Of a DNA stretch of 64,000 nucleotides, positions 51,687-60,848 are shown piece after piece; position 1 is the stretch's first letter, and each line of letters starts with the position of its first letter. The position numbers were made by a program, and so were the translations under genes. This DNA comes from DATJIG01 sp050260515. GTDB taxonomy: Bacteria; Pseudomonadota; Alphaproteobacteria; SMXQ01. The stretch covers positions 1-64,000 of the forward strand of contig JBLNCI010000036.1 in NCBI GenBank assembly GCA_050260515.1, written 5' to 3'. The notes under the pieces were generated by a model. That model was not told where the DNA came from, did no database searches, and saw only the letters and a list, made by a program, of their open reading frames with translations.

Positions 51687-52480
51687 GCGACCACAAGCCG
51701 CTGATCGAGAACGCGCTGCTCCGGAAGCTCGCGGCCGGAGAGACCGCGCTGTGCCTGACGATCCGCATCTCGCGGACGCTGCACGCCGTCGCCATCGCGC
51801 GCGCCGCCGGGTTCGACGCGCTCTACGTCGATATGGAGCATTCGAGCACCTCGTTCGAGGACGCCTCGCAGATCTGCCTCGCCGCGTGCCTCGCCGGTGT
51901 CGTGCCGCTGGTGCGCGTGCCCTCCCACGAGGCCTACGACATCAACCGCGCGCTCGACGGCGGTGCCGCCGGGATCATCATTCCGCACGTCGATACGGCC
52001 GAGGAGGCGCGCGCCTGCGTCGCCGCCTGCAAGTTCCCGCCGATCGGCAAGCGCTCGGTCGCGGGCTCGGCGGCGGTGATCGGCTACGCGTCGATGCCCG
52101 CCGCGGAGATGAGCCGCGTACTCAATGCCAACATCATGGTGATCCCGATGCTGGAAACGCCGACCGCGATCGCCAATGCGGACGCGATCGCCGCCGTGGA
52201 CGGCATCGACATGCTGCTGGTCGGCACCAACGACCTGATGTCGGAGATGGGAATCCCCGGCAAGGTCGACGACCCCAAAGTGCGGCAGGCCTACGCGACG
52301 GTCGCCGCGGCATGCAAGAAGCACCGCCGCCATCTCGGCATCGGCGGCATCAAGGGCGGCGCGATCCTGTCCGATTTGCGGGCGATGGGCGCCCAGTTCC
52401 TGCTGGCGCGCGCCGACGAGGCGATGCTGCTCGACGCCGCACGCGAGGAGACGAAGACTCTGCGCGGCATCTTTCACTAG
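51683..52480 (+). CDS. HpcH/HpaI family aldolase
   Basis: Class II pyruvate-type aldolase of 265 residues. DALYVDMEHSSTSFED is the family core with the metal-binding glutamate, PLVRVPSHEAYDINRALDGGAAGIIIPHV holds the substrate arginine, and VIPMLETPTAIANADAIAAVDGIDML carries a second metal ligand segment. Members cleave 2-keto-3-deoxy or 4-hydroxy-2-oxo acids to pyruvate and an aldehyde. It is translated in overlap with the hydrolase and followed 59 bases later by a solute-receptor gene. Confidence 0.9.
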   Translation: MSDHKPLIENALLRKLAAGETALCLTIRISRTLHAVAIARAAGFDALYVDMEHSSTSFEDASQICLAACLAGVVPLVRVPSHEAYDINRALDGGAAGIIIPHVDTAEEARACVAACKFPPIGKRSVAGSAAVIGYASMPAAEMSRVLNANIMVIPMLETPTAIANADAIAAVDGIDMLLVGTNDLMSEMGIPGKVDDPKVRQAYATVAAACKKHRRHLGIGGIKGGAILSDLRAMGAQFLLARADEAMLLDAAREETKTLRGIFH

Positions 52481-52539
52481 ACGCTCAGCGATACCGGCGG
52501 CCCGGAGAGGCCGCGGTCACACGACAACGGAGGCACGTC

Positions 52540-53598
52540 ATGGGAATTCACTCGCGCACCGCGGCGCTCACGATCGCGCTGACCATCGCAATGGGGTTGA
52601 GCTCGATCACTGCCGCTGCCGCCGACGCGATCTCCGACTTCTACCAGGGCAAGACCATCACGCTGTACGTCGGCGCGGGAGCCGGCGGGAGCTACGACAT
52701 CTACGCGCGCACGCTGGCCGAATACATGCCGGCGCACATTCCCGGCAAGCCGACCATGATCGTGAAGATGGCGGGCGGCGCGGGCGGCGGACTCCCGGCG
52801 GCGAACCAGGCGCACAACACCGCGCCGCGCGACGGGACGTTCGTCGCGATGACCCAGCAGACGATCGTCGCCAACCAGCTCCTCTATCCGAAGTCGGCCC
52901 ACTACGACGTGCGGCAGTGGAACTGGGTCGGGCTGATGGCACCGACCCGCAACATGCTGGCCGTGTGGCACACCGCGCCCGCCCAGTCGATCGAGGAAGC
53001 CAAGCAGAAGGAAGTCATCATCGGCGCGACAGGTCGTGCCTCGCCCACCTACATCGTTCCGCAGGTGCTGAACGAAGTGCTCGGCACCAAATTCAAGATG
53101 GTGCTCGGCTACAACGGTGTCGCCGACCTCAACCTCGCGATGGAGCGCGGCGAGATCCAGGGCCGCGGCGCATCGTGGATCAGCGTCGCCACCCAGGCGC
53201 CGCAGTACATCACCGAGAAGAAGCTGAAGCCGCTGGTCGTCGACGGCCTCACCCGCGAGCCGCTCATCCCTGACGTGCCGCTGATGATCGAGCTCGCGCC
53301 GACGGAAAAAGATCGCGAGGTGATGGCCTTCATCTCGTCGGCCGCCGAGTTCGGCCGCTCGGTGTTCGCGCCGCCGGGTGTCCCCGCCGACCGTGTCGCG
53401 GCGCTGCGCACGGCCTTCGACGCGACGATGAAGGACCCGGCGCTCCTCAAGACGGCGGAGCAGCGCAAGATCCCGATCGAACCGCAGGACGGCAAGGCGC
53501 TCGGTGACGTCGCGACGAAGATCGCGTCGTCGTCACCGGAGGCGGTCGCCGCGGCCCGTCGCCTGATGGGCATCGCCGAGGACTCCGCCCCGGAATAA
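52540..53598 (+). CDS. Bug-family tripartite tricarboxylate receptor
   Basis: Periplasmic solute-binding protein of 352 residues with a clear signal peptide (AALTIALTIAMGLSSITAAAADA). GKTITLYVGAGAGGSYDIYAR and MVKMAGGAGGGLPAAN are the TctC/Bug ligand-binding segments, and the FAPPGVPADRVAALRTAF stretch near the C-terminus is also typical. These receptors bind carboxylates. No TctA or TctB membrane genes are nearby, so it is an orphan receptor whose permease is elsewhere. GGAGG lies 7 bases before the ATG. Confidence 0.9.
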   Translation: MGIHSRTAALTIALTIAMGLSSITAAAADAISDFYQGKTITLYVGAGAGGSYDIYARTLAEYMPAHIPGKPTMIVKMAGGAGGGLPAANQAHNTAPRDGTFVAMTQQTIVANQLLYPKSAHYDVRQWNWVGLMAPTRNMLAVWHTAPAQSIEEAKQKEVIIGATGRASPTYIVPQVLNEVLGTKFKMVLGYNGVADLNLAMERGEIQGRGASWISVATQAPQYITEKKLKPLVVDGLTREPLIPDVPLMIELAPTEKDREVMAFISSAAEFGRSVFAPPGVPADRVAALRTAFDATMKDPALLKTAEQRKIPIEPQDGKALGDVATKIASSSPEAVAAARRLMGIAEDSAPE

Positions 53599-53663
53599 GC
53601 ACCGACTTGCGCCGGCATGCGTCGCCCTCTAAGACACCCGGCACCCGCAGCTCTGAGCACTGA

Positions 53664-54713
53664 ATGACGATGCTGTCTGCCGAGACAATTTCCGTAGGCG
53701 GTCCCTGGTTCGAGGATTTCGTCAGGGGCCGGACGATGCCAATGCCGCCCTCCGTCACGGTCACGGACGGTCTCGCCGCGCTGCACCAGGCGGTGTTCGG
53801 CGATCGTCTGCGGCTGCCGCTCGACCATACGTTGAGCAAGGACGTCACCGGCGACACGCGGGCGCTGGTCCACCCGATGCTGGCGACCAACATCGCCATC
53901 GGCATGTCGACCTACGCGACGCAGCGCGTCAAGGCCAACCTGTTCTATCGCGGGCTGGTGCTGCAACGGCCGGTGTTCGTCGGCGACACGCTGACGACGA
54001 CGACGCGTGCGGTCGCACTCAAACAGAACGCGCCGAAGCCGGGACGCGCCGCCACCGGGCTCGTCGTCCTCGAGATCACGACGGTGAACCAGCGCGGTGA
54101 AACCGTGCTCCACTTCTGGCGCTGCCCGATGATCGCGTGCCGCGATCCGGACGCGCGCACCGGTCACGCCGACAGCTTCGACGCCATTCCCGAATCCATT
54201 GCCGACTCCGAGATCAAAGCGGCGGTTCCGCGCTGGAACCTCAGCCGATTTCGTGAGCGGGTGCCAGGCAGCCACTTCGAATCTCTCAAGATCGGAACGA
54301 CGTACGCAATCGAAGGCCGGGACAGCGTCACGTCGGCTCCGGAGATGGCGCGGGCGACGCTCAATCTCGCGGCGACGCACTTCGACGCCGCCGCCTCGAC
54401 CTACGGCCAGCGGCTGATCTTCGGCGGCCACACCATCGCGCTCGCAGCAGCCGCCGCGGTGCGAGCCTTGCCCGAAATGGTGACGATCGTCGCGTGGCGG
54501 TCGTGCGATCACCTCGCTCCGGTGTTCGAGGGCGACATGCTGGCGACGCGGATCGAGGTCACCGGCCTCACGCCGCTCGCGAGCGGCGGGCTGGCCGACC
54601 TCCGCGCCGTCGTCACCGCCGAGCCAGGAGAGGCCGGACGCGCGGCGCTGAAGGTCGCGCCGGGCACGAAGACGGACGTGCTCGACTGGCGCTTCGTCGC
54701 GCTGTTCGCGTGA
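53664..54713 (+). CDS. MaoC-type double-hotdog acyl-CoA hydratase (mesaconyl-CoA hydratase-like)
   Basis: Protein of 349 residues made of two hotdog domains (about 10-160 and 185-345). WFEDFVRGRTMP opens the first, and LIFGGHTIALAAAAAVR in the second matches the catalytic D/H region of MaoC hydratases. Length and order resemble 2-methylfumaryl-CoA (mesaconyl-CoA) hydratase, which interconverts mesaconyl-CoA and beta-methylmalyl-CoA. The next gene, 10 bases on, is a 2-methylfumaryl-CoA isomerase-like transferase, which supports a C5-dicarboxyl-CoA substrate. Specificity is inferred. An ATG two codons later is also possible. Confidence 0.78.
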   Translation: MTMLSAETISVGGPWFEDFVRGRTMPMPPSVTVTDGLAALHQAVFGDRLRLPLDHTLSKDVTGDTRALVHPMLATNIAIGMSTYATQRVKANLFYRGLVLQRPVFVGDTLTTTTRAVALKQNAPKPGRAATGLVVLEITTVNQRGETVLHFWRCPMIACRDPDARTGHADSFDAIPESIADSEIKAAVPRWNLSRFRERVPGSHFESLKIGTTYAIEGRDSVTSAPEMARATLNLAATHFDAAASTYGQRLIFGGHTIALAAAAAVRALPEMVTIVAWRSCDHLAPVFEGDMLATRIEVTGLTPLASGGLADLRAVVTAEPGEAGRAALKVAPGTKTDVLDWRFVALFA

Positions 54714-54723
54714 GGGGCCAAAT

Positions 54724-55938
54724 ATGACGGGTGTGCTTTCCGGCATGCGGGTCGTCGAAGGTTCGGCATTCATCGCCGCGCCGCTGGGCGGCATGACGCT
54801 GGCGCAGCTCGGCGCCGACGTCATCCGATTCGATCCCATCGGCGGCGGGCTGGATTACACGCGCTGGCCGATCACCGAGGACGGCACGAGTCTGTTCTGG
54901 GCCGGCCTCAACAAGGGCAAGCGGTCGATCCAGATCGATTTGTCGAAGCCCGAGGGCCAGGAACTCGCGCAGGCATTGATTACCGCGCCGGGCAAGGACG
55001 CCGGCCTGTTCCTCACCAATTTCCCGCCGCGCGGCTTCCTCGACTATGAGAGGCTAAAGGCGAAGCGCGCCGATCTGGTGATGCTTGTCGTCACAGGCCA
55101 TTACGACGGCAGCAGCGCCGTCGACTACACCGTCAACTGCGGCGTGGGGTTCCCCTTCATTACCGGGCCCGAGGAGATGACCGAGCCGGTCAACCACTCG
55201 CTGCCGGCGTGGGACGCGATCTGCGGCCTGACCGCGGCCACCGGCATGCTCGCGGCGGAGCGCCATCGCTCGCGTACCGGCGAAGGGCGCCTCGTCACGC
55301 TCGCGCTGTCGGATGTTGCGTACGCGATGGCCGGCAACGTCGGATTCCTCGCCGAGCTGGCCGTCAACGACGCCGACCGGCCGCGCACCGGGAACTATCT
55401 GTACGGCGCGTTCGGCAAGGACTTCCCGACCAAGGACGGTCGCCGCGTGATGATCGTCGGGCTCACGGCGCGTCAGTGGGCCAACCTCAAGAAAGCGACC
55501 GGCCTCGGGGCGGAGTTCGACGCGATTGGCCGGACCACCGGACTCGATCTCGAGGACGAGGGAAACCGCTTCCGCGCGCGCACCGAGATCGCCGCCGTGG
55601 TGGCTCCATGGGTCGCGGCGCGGCCGCTCGCCGAGGTCGGCGCGATCTTCGACAAGGCGGGCGTGGCGTGGGGCCCCTACCGGACCTTCCGCGAGATGGT
55701 CGCCGAAGATCCGCGTGTGTCGGAAGCCAACCCGATGTTCCGGATGACCGACGATCCCGGCATCGGGCGCTATCTGATGCCGGGCTCGCCGCTCGCGTTC
55801 GCCGGCCTCGACCGCCTCCCCCCTCGCCCTGCTCCGAAGCTCGGCGCGAATACCGACGAAGTGCTCGCCGAGGTGCTGAATCTGCCCTCGGCGGAGATCG
55901 CTCGGCTGCACGATAGAAAGATCGTAGCCGGCGCGTGA
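54724..55938 (+). CDS. mct: 2-Methylfumaryl-CoA isomerase-like CoA transferase (family III)
   Basis: CaiB/BaiF (family III) CoA transferase of 404 residues. The start VLSGMRVVEGSAFIAAPLGG, GADVIRFDPIGGGLDYTRWP and SLFWAGLNKGKRSI closely follow the Mct subgroup, which moves CoA within mesaconate from C1 to C4. The catalytic aspartate is D164 in LPAWDAICG. Ordinary family III members have a different first motif, so the subgroup call is fairly specific. It is preceded by the double-hotdog hydratase. Confidence 0.8.
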   Translation: MTGVLSGMRVVEGSAFIAAPLGGMTLAQLGADVIRFDPIGGGLDYTRWPITEDGTSLFWAGLNKGKRSIQIDLSKPEGQELAQALITAPGKDAGLFLTNFPPRGFLDYERLKAKRADLVMLVVTGHYDGSSAVDYTVNCGVGFPFITGPEEMTEPVNHSLPAWDAICGLTAATGMLAAERHRSRTGEGRLVTLALSDVAYAMAGNVGFLAELAVNDADRPRTGNYLYGAFGKDFPTKDGRRVMIVGLTARQWANLKKATGLGAEFDAIGRTTGLDLEDEGNRFRARTEIAAVVAPWVAARPLAEVGAIFDKAGVAWGPYRTFREMVAEDPRVSEANPMFRMTDDPGIGRYLMPGSPLAFAGLDRLPPRPAPKLGANTDEVLAEVLNLPSAEIARLHDRKIVAGA

Positions 55939-56058
55939 CGGCACGGGACCGCGCCGCCGCTCTTGCTTTTGCCGTAATCGTCCCTAAAACAATCACGGCC
56001 CGCTCACAGCCTGAGCAGTGGCGATAGATCAAAACGGGAACGGGGAGAACCGGCGTCC

Positions 56059-57006
56059 ATGGCGTCCGTCGTACCGGCAATGATTGAGATCGAGGGGCTG
56101 AAGAAGCGCTTCGGCACGATCCAGGCTGTCGACGACGTGTCGTTCACGGTCGGCCGGGGCGAGGTCCTCGGTTTTCTCGGCCCGAACGGCGCGGGCAAGT
56201 CGACGACGATGAAGATCCTCGCGGGTTTCCTGCCGGCCGACGCCGGTCGGGCCCGCATCATGGGGTTCGACGTGGCCGCCGACCCGATCGAGGCCAAGCG
56301 CCGGCTCGGCTACATGCCCGAGGGCGCGCCGAGCTACCCCGACATGACTGCCGAAACGTTCCTCGGGTTCGTCGCCGACGTGCGCGGCTACACGGGCGCC
56401 GAGCGCCGCAAGCGCATCGTCACGGCTGCGGGACGGACGCAGCTCGAAGAGGTCATGCGCCAGCCGATCGAGACCCTGTCGCGCGGCTTCAAGCGCCGCG
56501 TCGGCCTCGCCGCCGCCCTGCTGCACGATCCCGACGTGCTGGTCCTCGACGAGCCGACCGACGGGCTCGATCCGAACCAGAAGCACGAGATGCGGATGCT
56601 GATCCGCGCCATGGCGCCGACCAAGGCCATCGTCATCTCGACCCACATCCTCGAAGAGGTCGACGCCGTGTGCTCGCGCGCGATCATCATCGCCCGCGGT
56701 CGGGTCGTCGCCGACGGCACGCCGGCGGGCCTCGAAGCGCGCTCCGCACGCCACAACGGTGTCACCGTGCTCGCCGGTGCCGACTCGCGCGCCCGGCTCA
56801 AGCCCCTGCTCGCCGCGCTCTCGGGCGTGTCGACCGTGGTCGAGCAGGATGACAGCCTGTTCGTTCAGCCGCTCGACGGCCGTCCGATCTTCGAAGAAGT
56901 CCGCGCGCTGATCCGCCAGCGCAACATCGAGGTGCGCGACGTGCGGCCGGAGCGCGGCCAGCTCGAGGACGTGTTCCGCTCCGTCACCATCGGAGGCGGC
57001 CGATGA
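56059..57006 (+). CDS. GldA-like ABC transporter ATP-binding protein
   Basis: ABC ATPase of 315 residues. Walker A GPNGAGKSTTMKIL, Walker B VLVLDEPTDGLDPNQ and the H-loop STHILEEVD are intact; the signature motif reads LSRGFKRR in place of LSGGQ, as in the GldA/CcmA-like branch. After residue 220 there is a C-terminal regulatory domain ending EDVFRSVT. GGGGAG lies upstream of the ATG. It overlaps the permease gene and is the first of four genes that form one system. Confidence 0.92.
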   Translation: MASVVPAMIEIEGLKKRFGTIQAVDDVSFTVGRGEVLGFLGPNGAGKSTTMKILAGFLPADAGRARIMGFDVAADPIEAKRRLGYMPEGAPSYPDMTAETFLGFVADVRGYTGAERRKRIVTAAGRTQLEEVMRQPIETLSRGFKRRVGLAAALLHDPDVLVLDEPTDGLDPNQKHEMRMLIRAMAPTKAIVISTHILEEVDAVCSRAIIIARGRVVADGTPAGLEARSARHNGVTVLAGADSRARLKPLLAALSGVSTVVEQDDSLFVQPLDGRPIFEEVRALIRQRNIEVRDVRPERGQLEDVFRSVTIGGGR

Positions 57007-57737
57007 AAGCCATGGTGTCGGTGTTCCGGCGCGAGCTCGCGGCCTACTTCGCGACGCCGCTCGCGTACGTCTTCATCTTCATCTTCCTGGTGCTGTCGGG
57101 CGCGACGACGTTCTTCCTCGGTGGCTTCTTCGAGCGCGGCCAGGCGGATCTCGCGCCGTTCTTCGGATTCCATCCGTGGCTCTATCTGCTGCTGGTGCCG
57201 GCGATCGCGATGCGGCTGTGGGCCGACGAGCGCAAGACCGGCACCATCGAGCTGCTGCTGACGCTGCCGGTCTCGATCGGACAGGCCGTGGTCGGCAAGT
57301 TCCTCGCCGCGTGGGCGTTCTCCGGCATCGCGCTGGCGCTGACGTTCCCGATGTGGATCACCGTCAACTACCTGGGTTCGCCCGACAACGGCGTGATCCT
57401 GACGAGCTACATCGGCAGCTTCGTCATGGCGGGCGCCTATCTCGCGATCGGCGCCGCGTTCTCGGCGCTGTCGAAGAACCAGGTCATCGCGTTCGTGCTG
57501 GCGGCGGTGTTCTGCCTGCTGTTCACGGTGTCCGGCACGCCGCTCGTGCTCAACGCCTTCTCGACCTGGGCGCCGGCGGCGCTCGTCAACATCGTCGCCT
57601 CGCTCAGCATGCTCGCGAACTTCGACGGCATCTCGCGCGGCGTGCTCGATGCGGTGAACATCGTCTACTTCGCGTCCGTGATCGTCCTGTTCCTGTTCGC
57701 GAACGCGGTGTTCGTCAGTCTGTACAAGGCCCGGTGA
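57003..57737 (+). CDS. GldF-like ABC transporter permease
   Basis: Permease of 244 residues with six hydrophobic segments. FRRELAAYFATPLAYVFIF is the common N-terminal interfacial segment and WADERKTGTIELLLTLPVS is the coupling-helix signature of ABC-2 type permeases. Its ATG lies in the stop region of the ATPase gene, so the two are made together. The partner GldG-like protein begins 4 bases after its stop. Confidence 0.92.
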   Translation: MKAMVSVFRRELAAYFATPLAYVFIFIFLVLSGATTFFLGGFFERGQADLAPFFGFHPWLYLLLVPAIAMRLWADERKTGTIELLLTLPVSIGQAVVGKFLAAWAFSGIALALTFPMWITVNYLGSPDNGVILTSYIGSFVMAGAYLAIGAAFSALSKNQVIAFVLAAVFCLLFTVSGTPLVLNAFSTWAPAALVNIVASLSMLANFDGISRGVLDAVNIVYFASVIVLFLFANAVFVSLYKAR

Positions 57738-57741
57738 GCCG

Positions 57742-59757
57742 ATGAAACCGCTCCGCGACATGTCGACCGCCACGCGCGCCTACCTCGGCATCGCTTGCGC
57801 GCTCGTGCTGTTCGTCTCCGCCAACGTGCTGGCGCGGGCCGAGCTCACCGGCTACCGCATCGACTTCACCCAGGACAAGCTGTTCACGCTGTCCAAGGGC
57901 ACGCATGCGGTGATCGCCCGCGTCGACGAGCCGATCACGATGCGGTTCTACTTCTCGAGCGCGCTCGGCAAGGAGATACCGGCCCTCGCCAAGTACGCGC
58001 AGCGCGTCCGCGACATGCTCGGCGAGTACTCCGCGCTCTCGAACGGCCGCATCCGCGTCGAGTACTACGATCCGGTCGCGTTCTCCGACGCCGAGGACCA
58101 GGCGGTCGCCGCCGGGCTGCACGGCATCCCGCTCGACCGCACCGGCGAGCAGGTCTACTTCGGCCTCGCCGCCGTGAACGCCACCGACGACCAGGAGACG
58201 GTCCCGTTCTTCTCGCCCGATCGCGAGCAGTTCCTCGAATACGACCTGTCGAAGGCGGTCCAGAGCCTGACCCAGCCCAAGCGCAAGACGGTCGGCATCC
58301 TGTCGCCGCTGCCGATCCAGGGCTTCCCCGGCACGCTGATGGCGCGGATCAATCCACGCCTGGCGCAGCCATGGCAGATGCTGGCCCAGCTCCGCCAGAT
58401 CTTCGACCTCAAGCTGGTGGACACCAATAGCGTCGAGATTCCCGACGATGTCGACCTGCTGATGGTCGTGCATCCCGCCGGGATCACCGACAAGACGATG
58501 TACGCCATCGACCAGTTCATCCTGCGCGGCGGCCGCGCCTTGATCTTCGTCGATCCGCTCTCCGAAGCGGCCGAGCAGATGGTGGGGCCGGGCGCGAAGC
58601 AGATCCCGGTGAGCTCCGACCTGAAGCCGATCTTCGAGGCCTGGGGCATCCAGTACGACTCGGACAAGGTGGCCGGCGACATCCCGGCCGCGCGCCGCGT
58701 CAATGCCGGTACCGACACCCGTCCGGTGCCGGTCGAATACCCGGCCTGGCTCGCGCTCAAGAAGCAGAACGCCGCCGCCGATCAGCCGATCACGTCCGAG
58801 ATCGAGACGCTCAACATGGCGTCGGCCGGCGCCATCAGCCTGAAGCCGGACGCCAAGGTGACAATGACTCCGCTCGTCACCACGTCGGGCAACTCAATGC
58901 TGATCGACAGCGAGAAGCTGCGCGGCAAGCCCGACTTCTTCGGCCTGCTGCGCGACTTCAAGCCGGGCAACACGCCGCTGGTGCTCGCCGCGCGGGTCGC
59001 GGGAGAGGTGCCGACCGCGTTCCCGGACGGCCCGCCGAAGGACGAGCCGAAGTCCGACGAGGAGAAAAAGGACGAGGCCGCCAAGCCCGCCGCGGCGAAG
59101 GACGAGTCCAAGCCCGAGGAGCCGAAGGCGCCGACGCACCCGCATCTCGCCAAGTCGAACGGTCCGATCAACGCGGTGATCATCACCGACGCCGACATGC
59201 TGCAGGACCGGTTCTGGGTCAGCCTGCAGGACGTCTTCGGCCAGGCGATCTCGATCCCGGTCTCCAACAACATGGACCTGGTGTCGAACGCGCTCGACTA
59301 CCTGACGGGGTCCCAGGACCTGATCGGGCTGCGCGCCCGCGGCGTGTCGCAGCGGCCGTTCGAGCGCGTGGTCCAGCTCACCCGCGACGCCGAGGTCCGG
59401 CTCCGCAACAAGGAACAGGAGCTCCAGAAGCAGCGCGAGGACACCGAGCGCAAGCTGATGGAGCTGCAGCGTCCGGCGCAGTACGGCGCCGACGCGCCGA
59501 ACACCCCGGGCTCGGTGATCCTCACGCCGGCGCAGGTCGAGGAGATCAACCGCTTCAAGAACGAGCTCCTGCGCATCCGTCGCGAGCTGCGCGGAGTGCA
59601 GCTCGAGCTCCGCCAGGACATCCAGCGTCTGCAGACCCGGCTGTGGTTCTTCGACATCGCGCTCGTGCCGCTGCTGGTCGCGCTCGTCGCGATCGCCATC
59701 GGCTTCATGCGCATCCGTCACCGTCGCCGCAAGTCGCTCGTCGAGGCCAAGGGGTAA
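57742..59757 (+). CDS. GldG-like ABC-associated extracytoplasmic protein
   Basis: Protein of 671 residues anchored by one N-terminal (about 15-35) and one C-terminal (about 632-652) hydrophobic segment, with the bulk probably in the periplasm. RIDFTQDKLFTLSKGTHAVI is the GldG/IFT52-like start. Residues about 431-475 form a charged Pro/Glu/Lys linker, and about 548-590 is a coiled coil. In Bacteroidetes GldAFG supports gliding; here its role is unknown. Confidence 0.85.
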   Translation: MKPLRDMSTATRAYLGIACALVLFVSANVLARAELTGYRIDFTQDKLFTLSKGTHAVIARVDEPITMRFYFSSALGKEIPALAKYAQRVRDMLGEYSALSNGRIRVEYYDPVAFSDAEDQAVAAGLHGIPLDRTGEQVYFGLAAVNATDDQETVPFFSPDREQFLEYDLSKAVQSLTQPKRKTVGILSPLPIQGFPGTLMARINPRLAQPWQMLAQLRQIFDLKLVDTNSVEIPDDVDLLMVVHPAGITDKTMYAIDQFILRGGRALIFVDPLSEAAEQMVGPGAKQIPVSSDLKPIFEAWGIQYDSDKVAGDIPAARRVNAGTDTRPVPVEYPAWLALKKQNAAADQPITSEIETLNMASAGAISLKPDAKVTMTPLVTTSGNSMLIDSEKLRGKPDFFGLLRDFKPGNTPLVLAARVAGEVPTAFPDGPPKDEPKSDEEKKDEAAKPAAAKDESKPEEPKAPTHPHLAKSNGPINAVIITDADMLQDRFWVSLQDVFGQAISIPVSNNMDLVSNALDYLTGSQDLIGLRARGVSQRPFERVVQLTRDAEVRLRNKEQELQKQREDTERKLMELQRPAQYGADAPNTPGSVILTPAQVEEINRFKNELLRIRRELRGVQLELRQDIQRLQTRLWFFDIALVPLLVALVAIAIGFMRIRHRRRKSLVEAKG

Positions 59758-59759
59758 GC

Positions 59760-60845
59760 ATGACCCGCCGCGCGTTCACCATCCTCCTCGTCCTGACGGT
59801 GATCTCGGCCGCCGCGGCCACCGTCGTCACCATCCGTGGCGAAGGCACGACCGCGCCGCTGACCAAGCCCGAGATCGTGTTCCCCGGCCTCACCCAGCGC
59901 CTCAATGACGTCGCGCGGGTCGAGATCGTCCGCGCCGGCGAAAAGACCACGCTGAAGCGCGAGGGCCAGGGCGAGAATGCACCGTGGGTGCTCGTCGAGG
60001 CCGCCAACTACCCGGGCAAGATCGACCGCATCCGCGAGGCGCTGATCGGCATCGCGCAGCTTGAGACCGTCGAGCCGAAGACGCGGTTGCCGGACCACTA
60101 CAGCAAGCTCGACGTCGAGGACCCGTCGCAGGCCGGCGCGAAAGGTGCGCGTGTGACGCTGTTCGACGGCGCGAACAAGCAGCTCGCGGATCTCATCGTC
60201 GGCAAGCCGAAGCTCGGCGGCGGCTCGCAGGACGCGCTCTACATCCGCCGCCCCGACGAGGCGCGCGCCTGGCTCGCCCGCGGCAAGGTGTACATCCCGG
60301 AGAATCGCTACGGCTGGGTCGACACCAATATGCTGACCGTCGATCTGCTGCGCATCAAGCGCGCGACGATCAACCAGCCCGGCAAGCCGCCGCTGTCGGT
60401 GTTCAAGAACGATCCGTCGGAGCGCGACTTCACGATCGAGAACCAGCCGCCGAACTCCGAGATCAAGGACATCTTCGGCGCCGAGGACATCGCCCGCATC
60501 GTTCAGTCGGTGAACTTCGAGGACGTGAAGCCCGCGTCGGAGATGGACGTGCCGACCGACGGCACGCCGTGGGGCGAGTTCTGGACCTTCGACGGGCTGA
60601 AGATCTCGCTGTGGATGCGCGAGGTCGACGGCAAGGGCTGGGTCGCGTACCAGGCGTCCGCGGCCGAAGGCGCGACCCCCGACGAGAAGGTCCAGGCCGA
60701 GATCGCCGACCTCAACAAGCGCCTGTCGCCGTGGCGCTATCAGCTCGGCAGCTTCGAGTACAACGGCCTGCACAAGACGATGGCCGACCTCGTCGAGATC
60801 AAGAAGGCCGAGGCGCCGGCGCCAGGCGCGCCGGTCCGCCGCTGA
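59760..60845 (+). CDS. DUF4340 domain-containing protein
   Basis: Protein of 361 residues with an N-terminal signal anchor (RAFTILLVLTVISAAAATVV) and a periplasmic DUF4340 domain, whose repeats include WVLVEAANYPGKIDRIREALIG and the SEFDL-like segment around residue 220. DUF4340 proteins travel with GldG-like proteins in many proteobacteria and probably form part of the same complex. It starts 2 bases after the GldG-like stop and ends 3 bases before a convergent gene. Confidence 0.85.
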   Translation: MTRRAFTILLVLTVISAAAATVVTIRGEGTTAPLTKPEIVFPGLTQRLNDVARVEIVRAGEKTTLKREGQGENAPWVLVEAANYPGKIDRIREALIGIAQLETVEPKTRLPDHYSKLDVEDPSQAGAKGARVTLFDGANKQLADLIVGKPKLGGGSQDALYIRRPDEARAWLARGKVYIPENRYGWVDTNMLTVDLLRIKRATINQPGKPPLSVFKNDPSERDFTIENQPPNSEIKDIFGAEDIARIVQSVNFEDVKPASEMDVPTDGTPWGEFWTFDGLKISLWMREVDGKGWVAYQASAAEGATPDEKVQAEIADLNKRLSPWRYQLGSFEYNGLHKTMADLVEIKKAEAPAPGAPVRR

Positions 60846-60848
60846 CCC

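Noticed and set aside
50781..55938. A complete 3-hydroxypropionate bicycle
   Set aside because: Only the transferase and one hydratase-like gene resemble it; carboxylases, malonyl-CoA reductase and the acyl-CoA lyase are not in the window.
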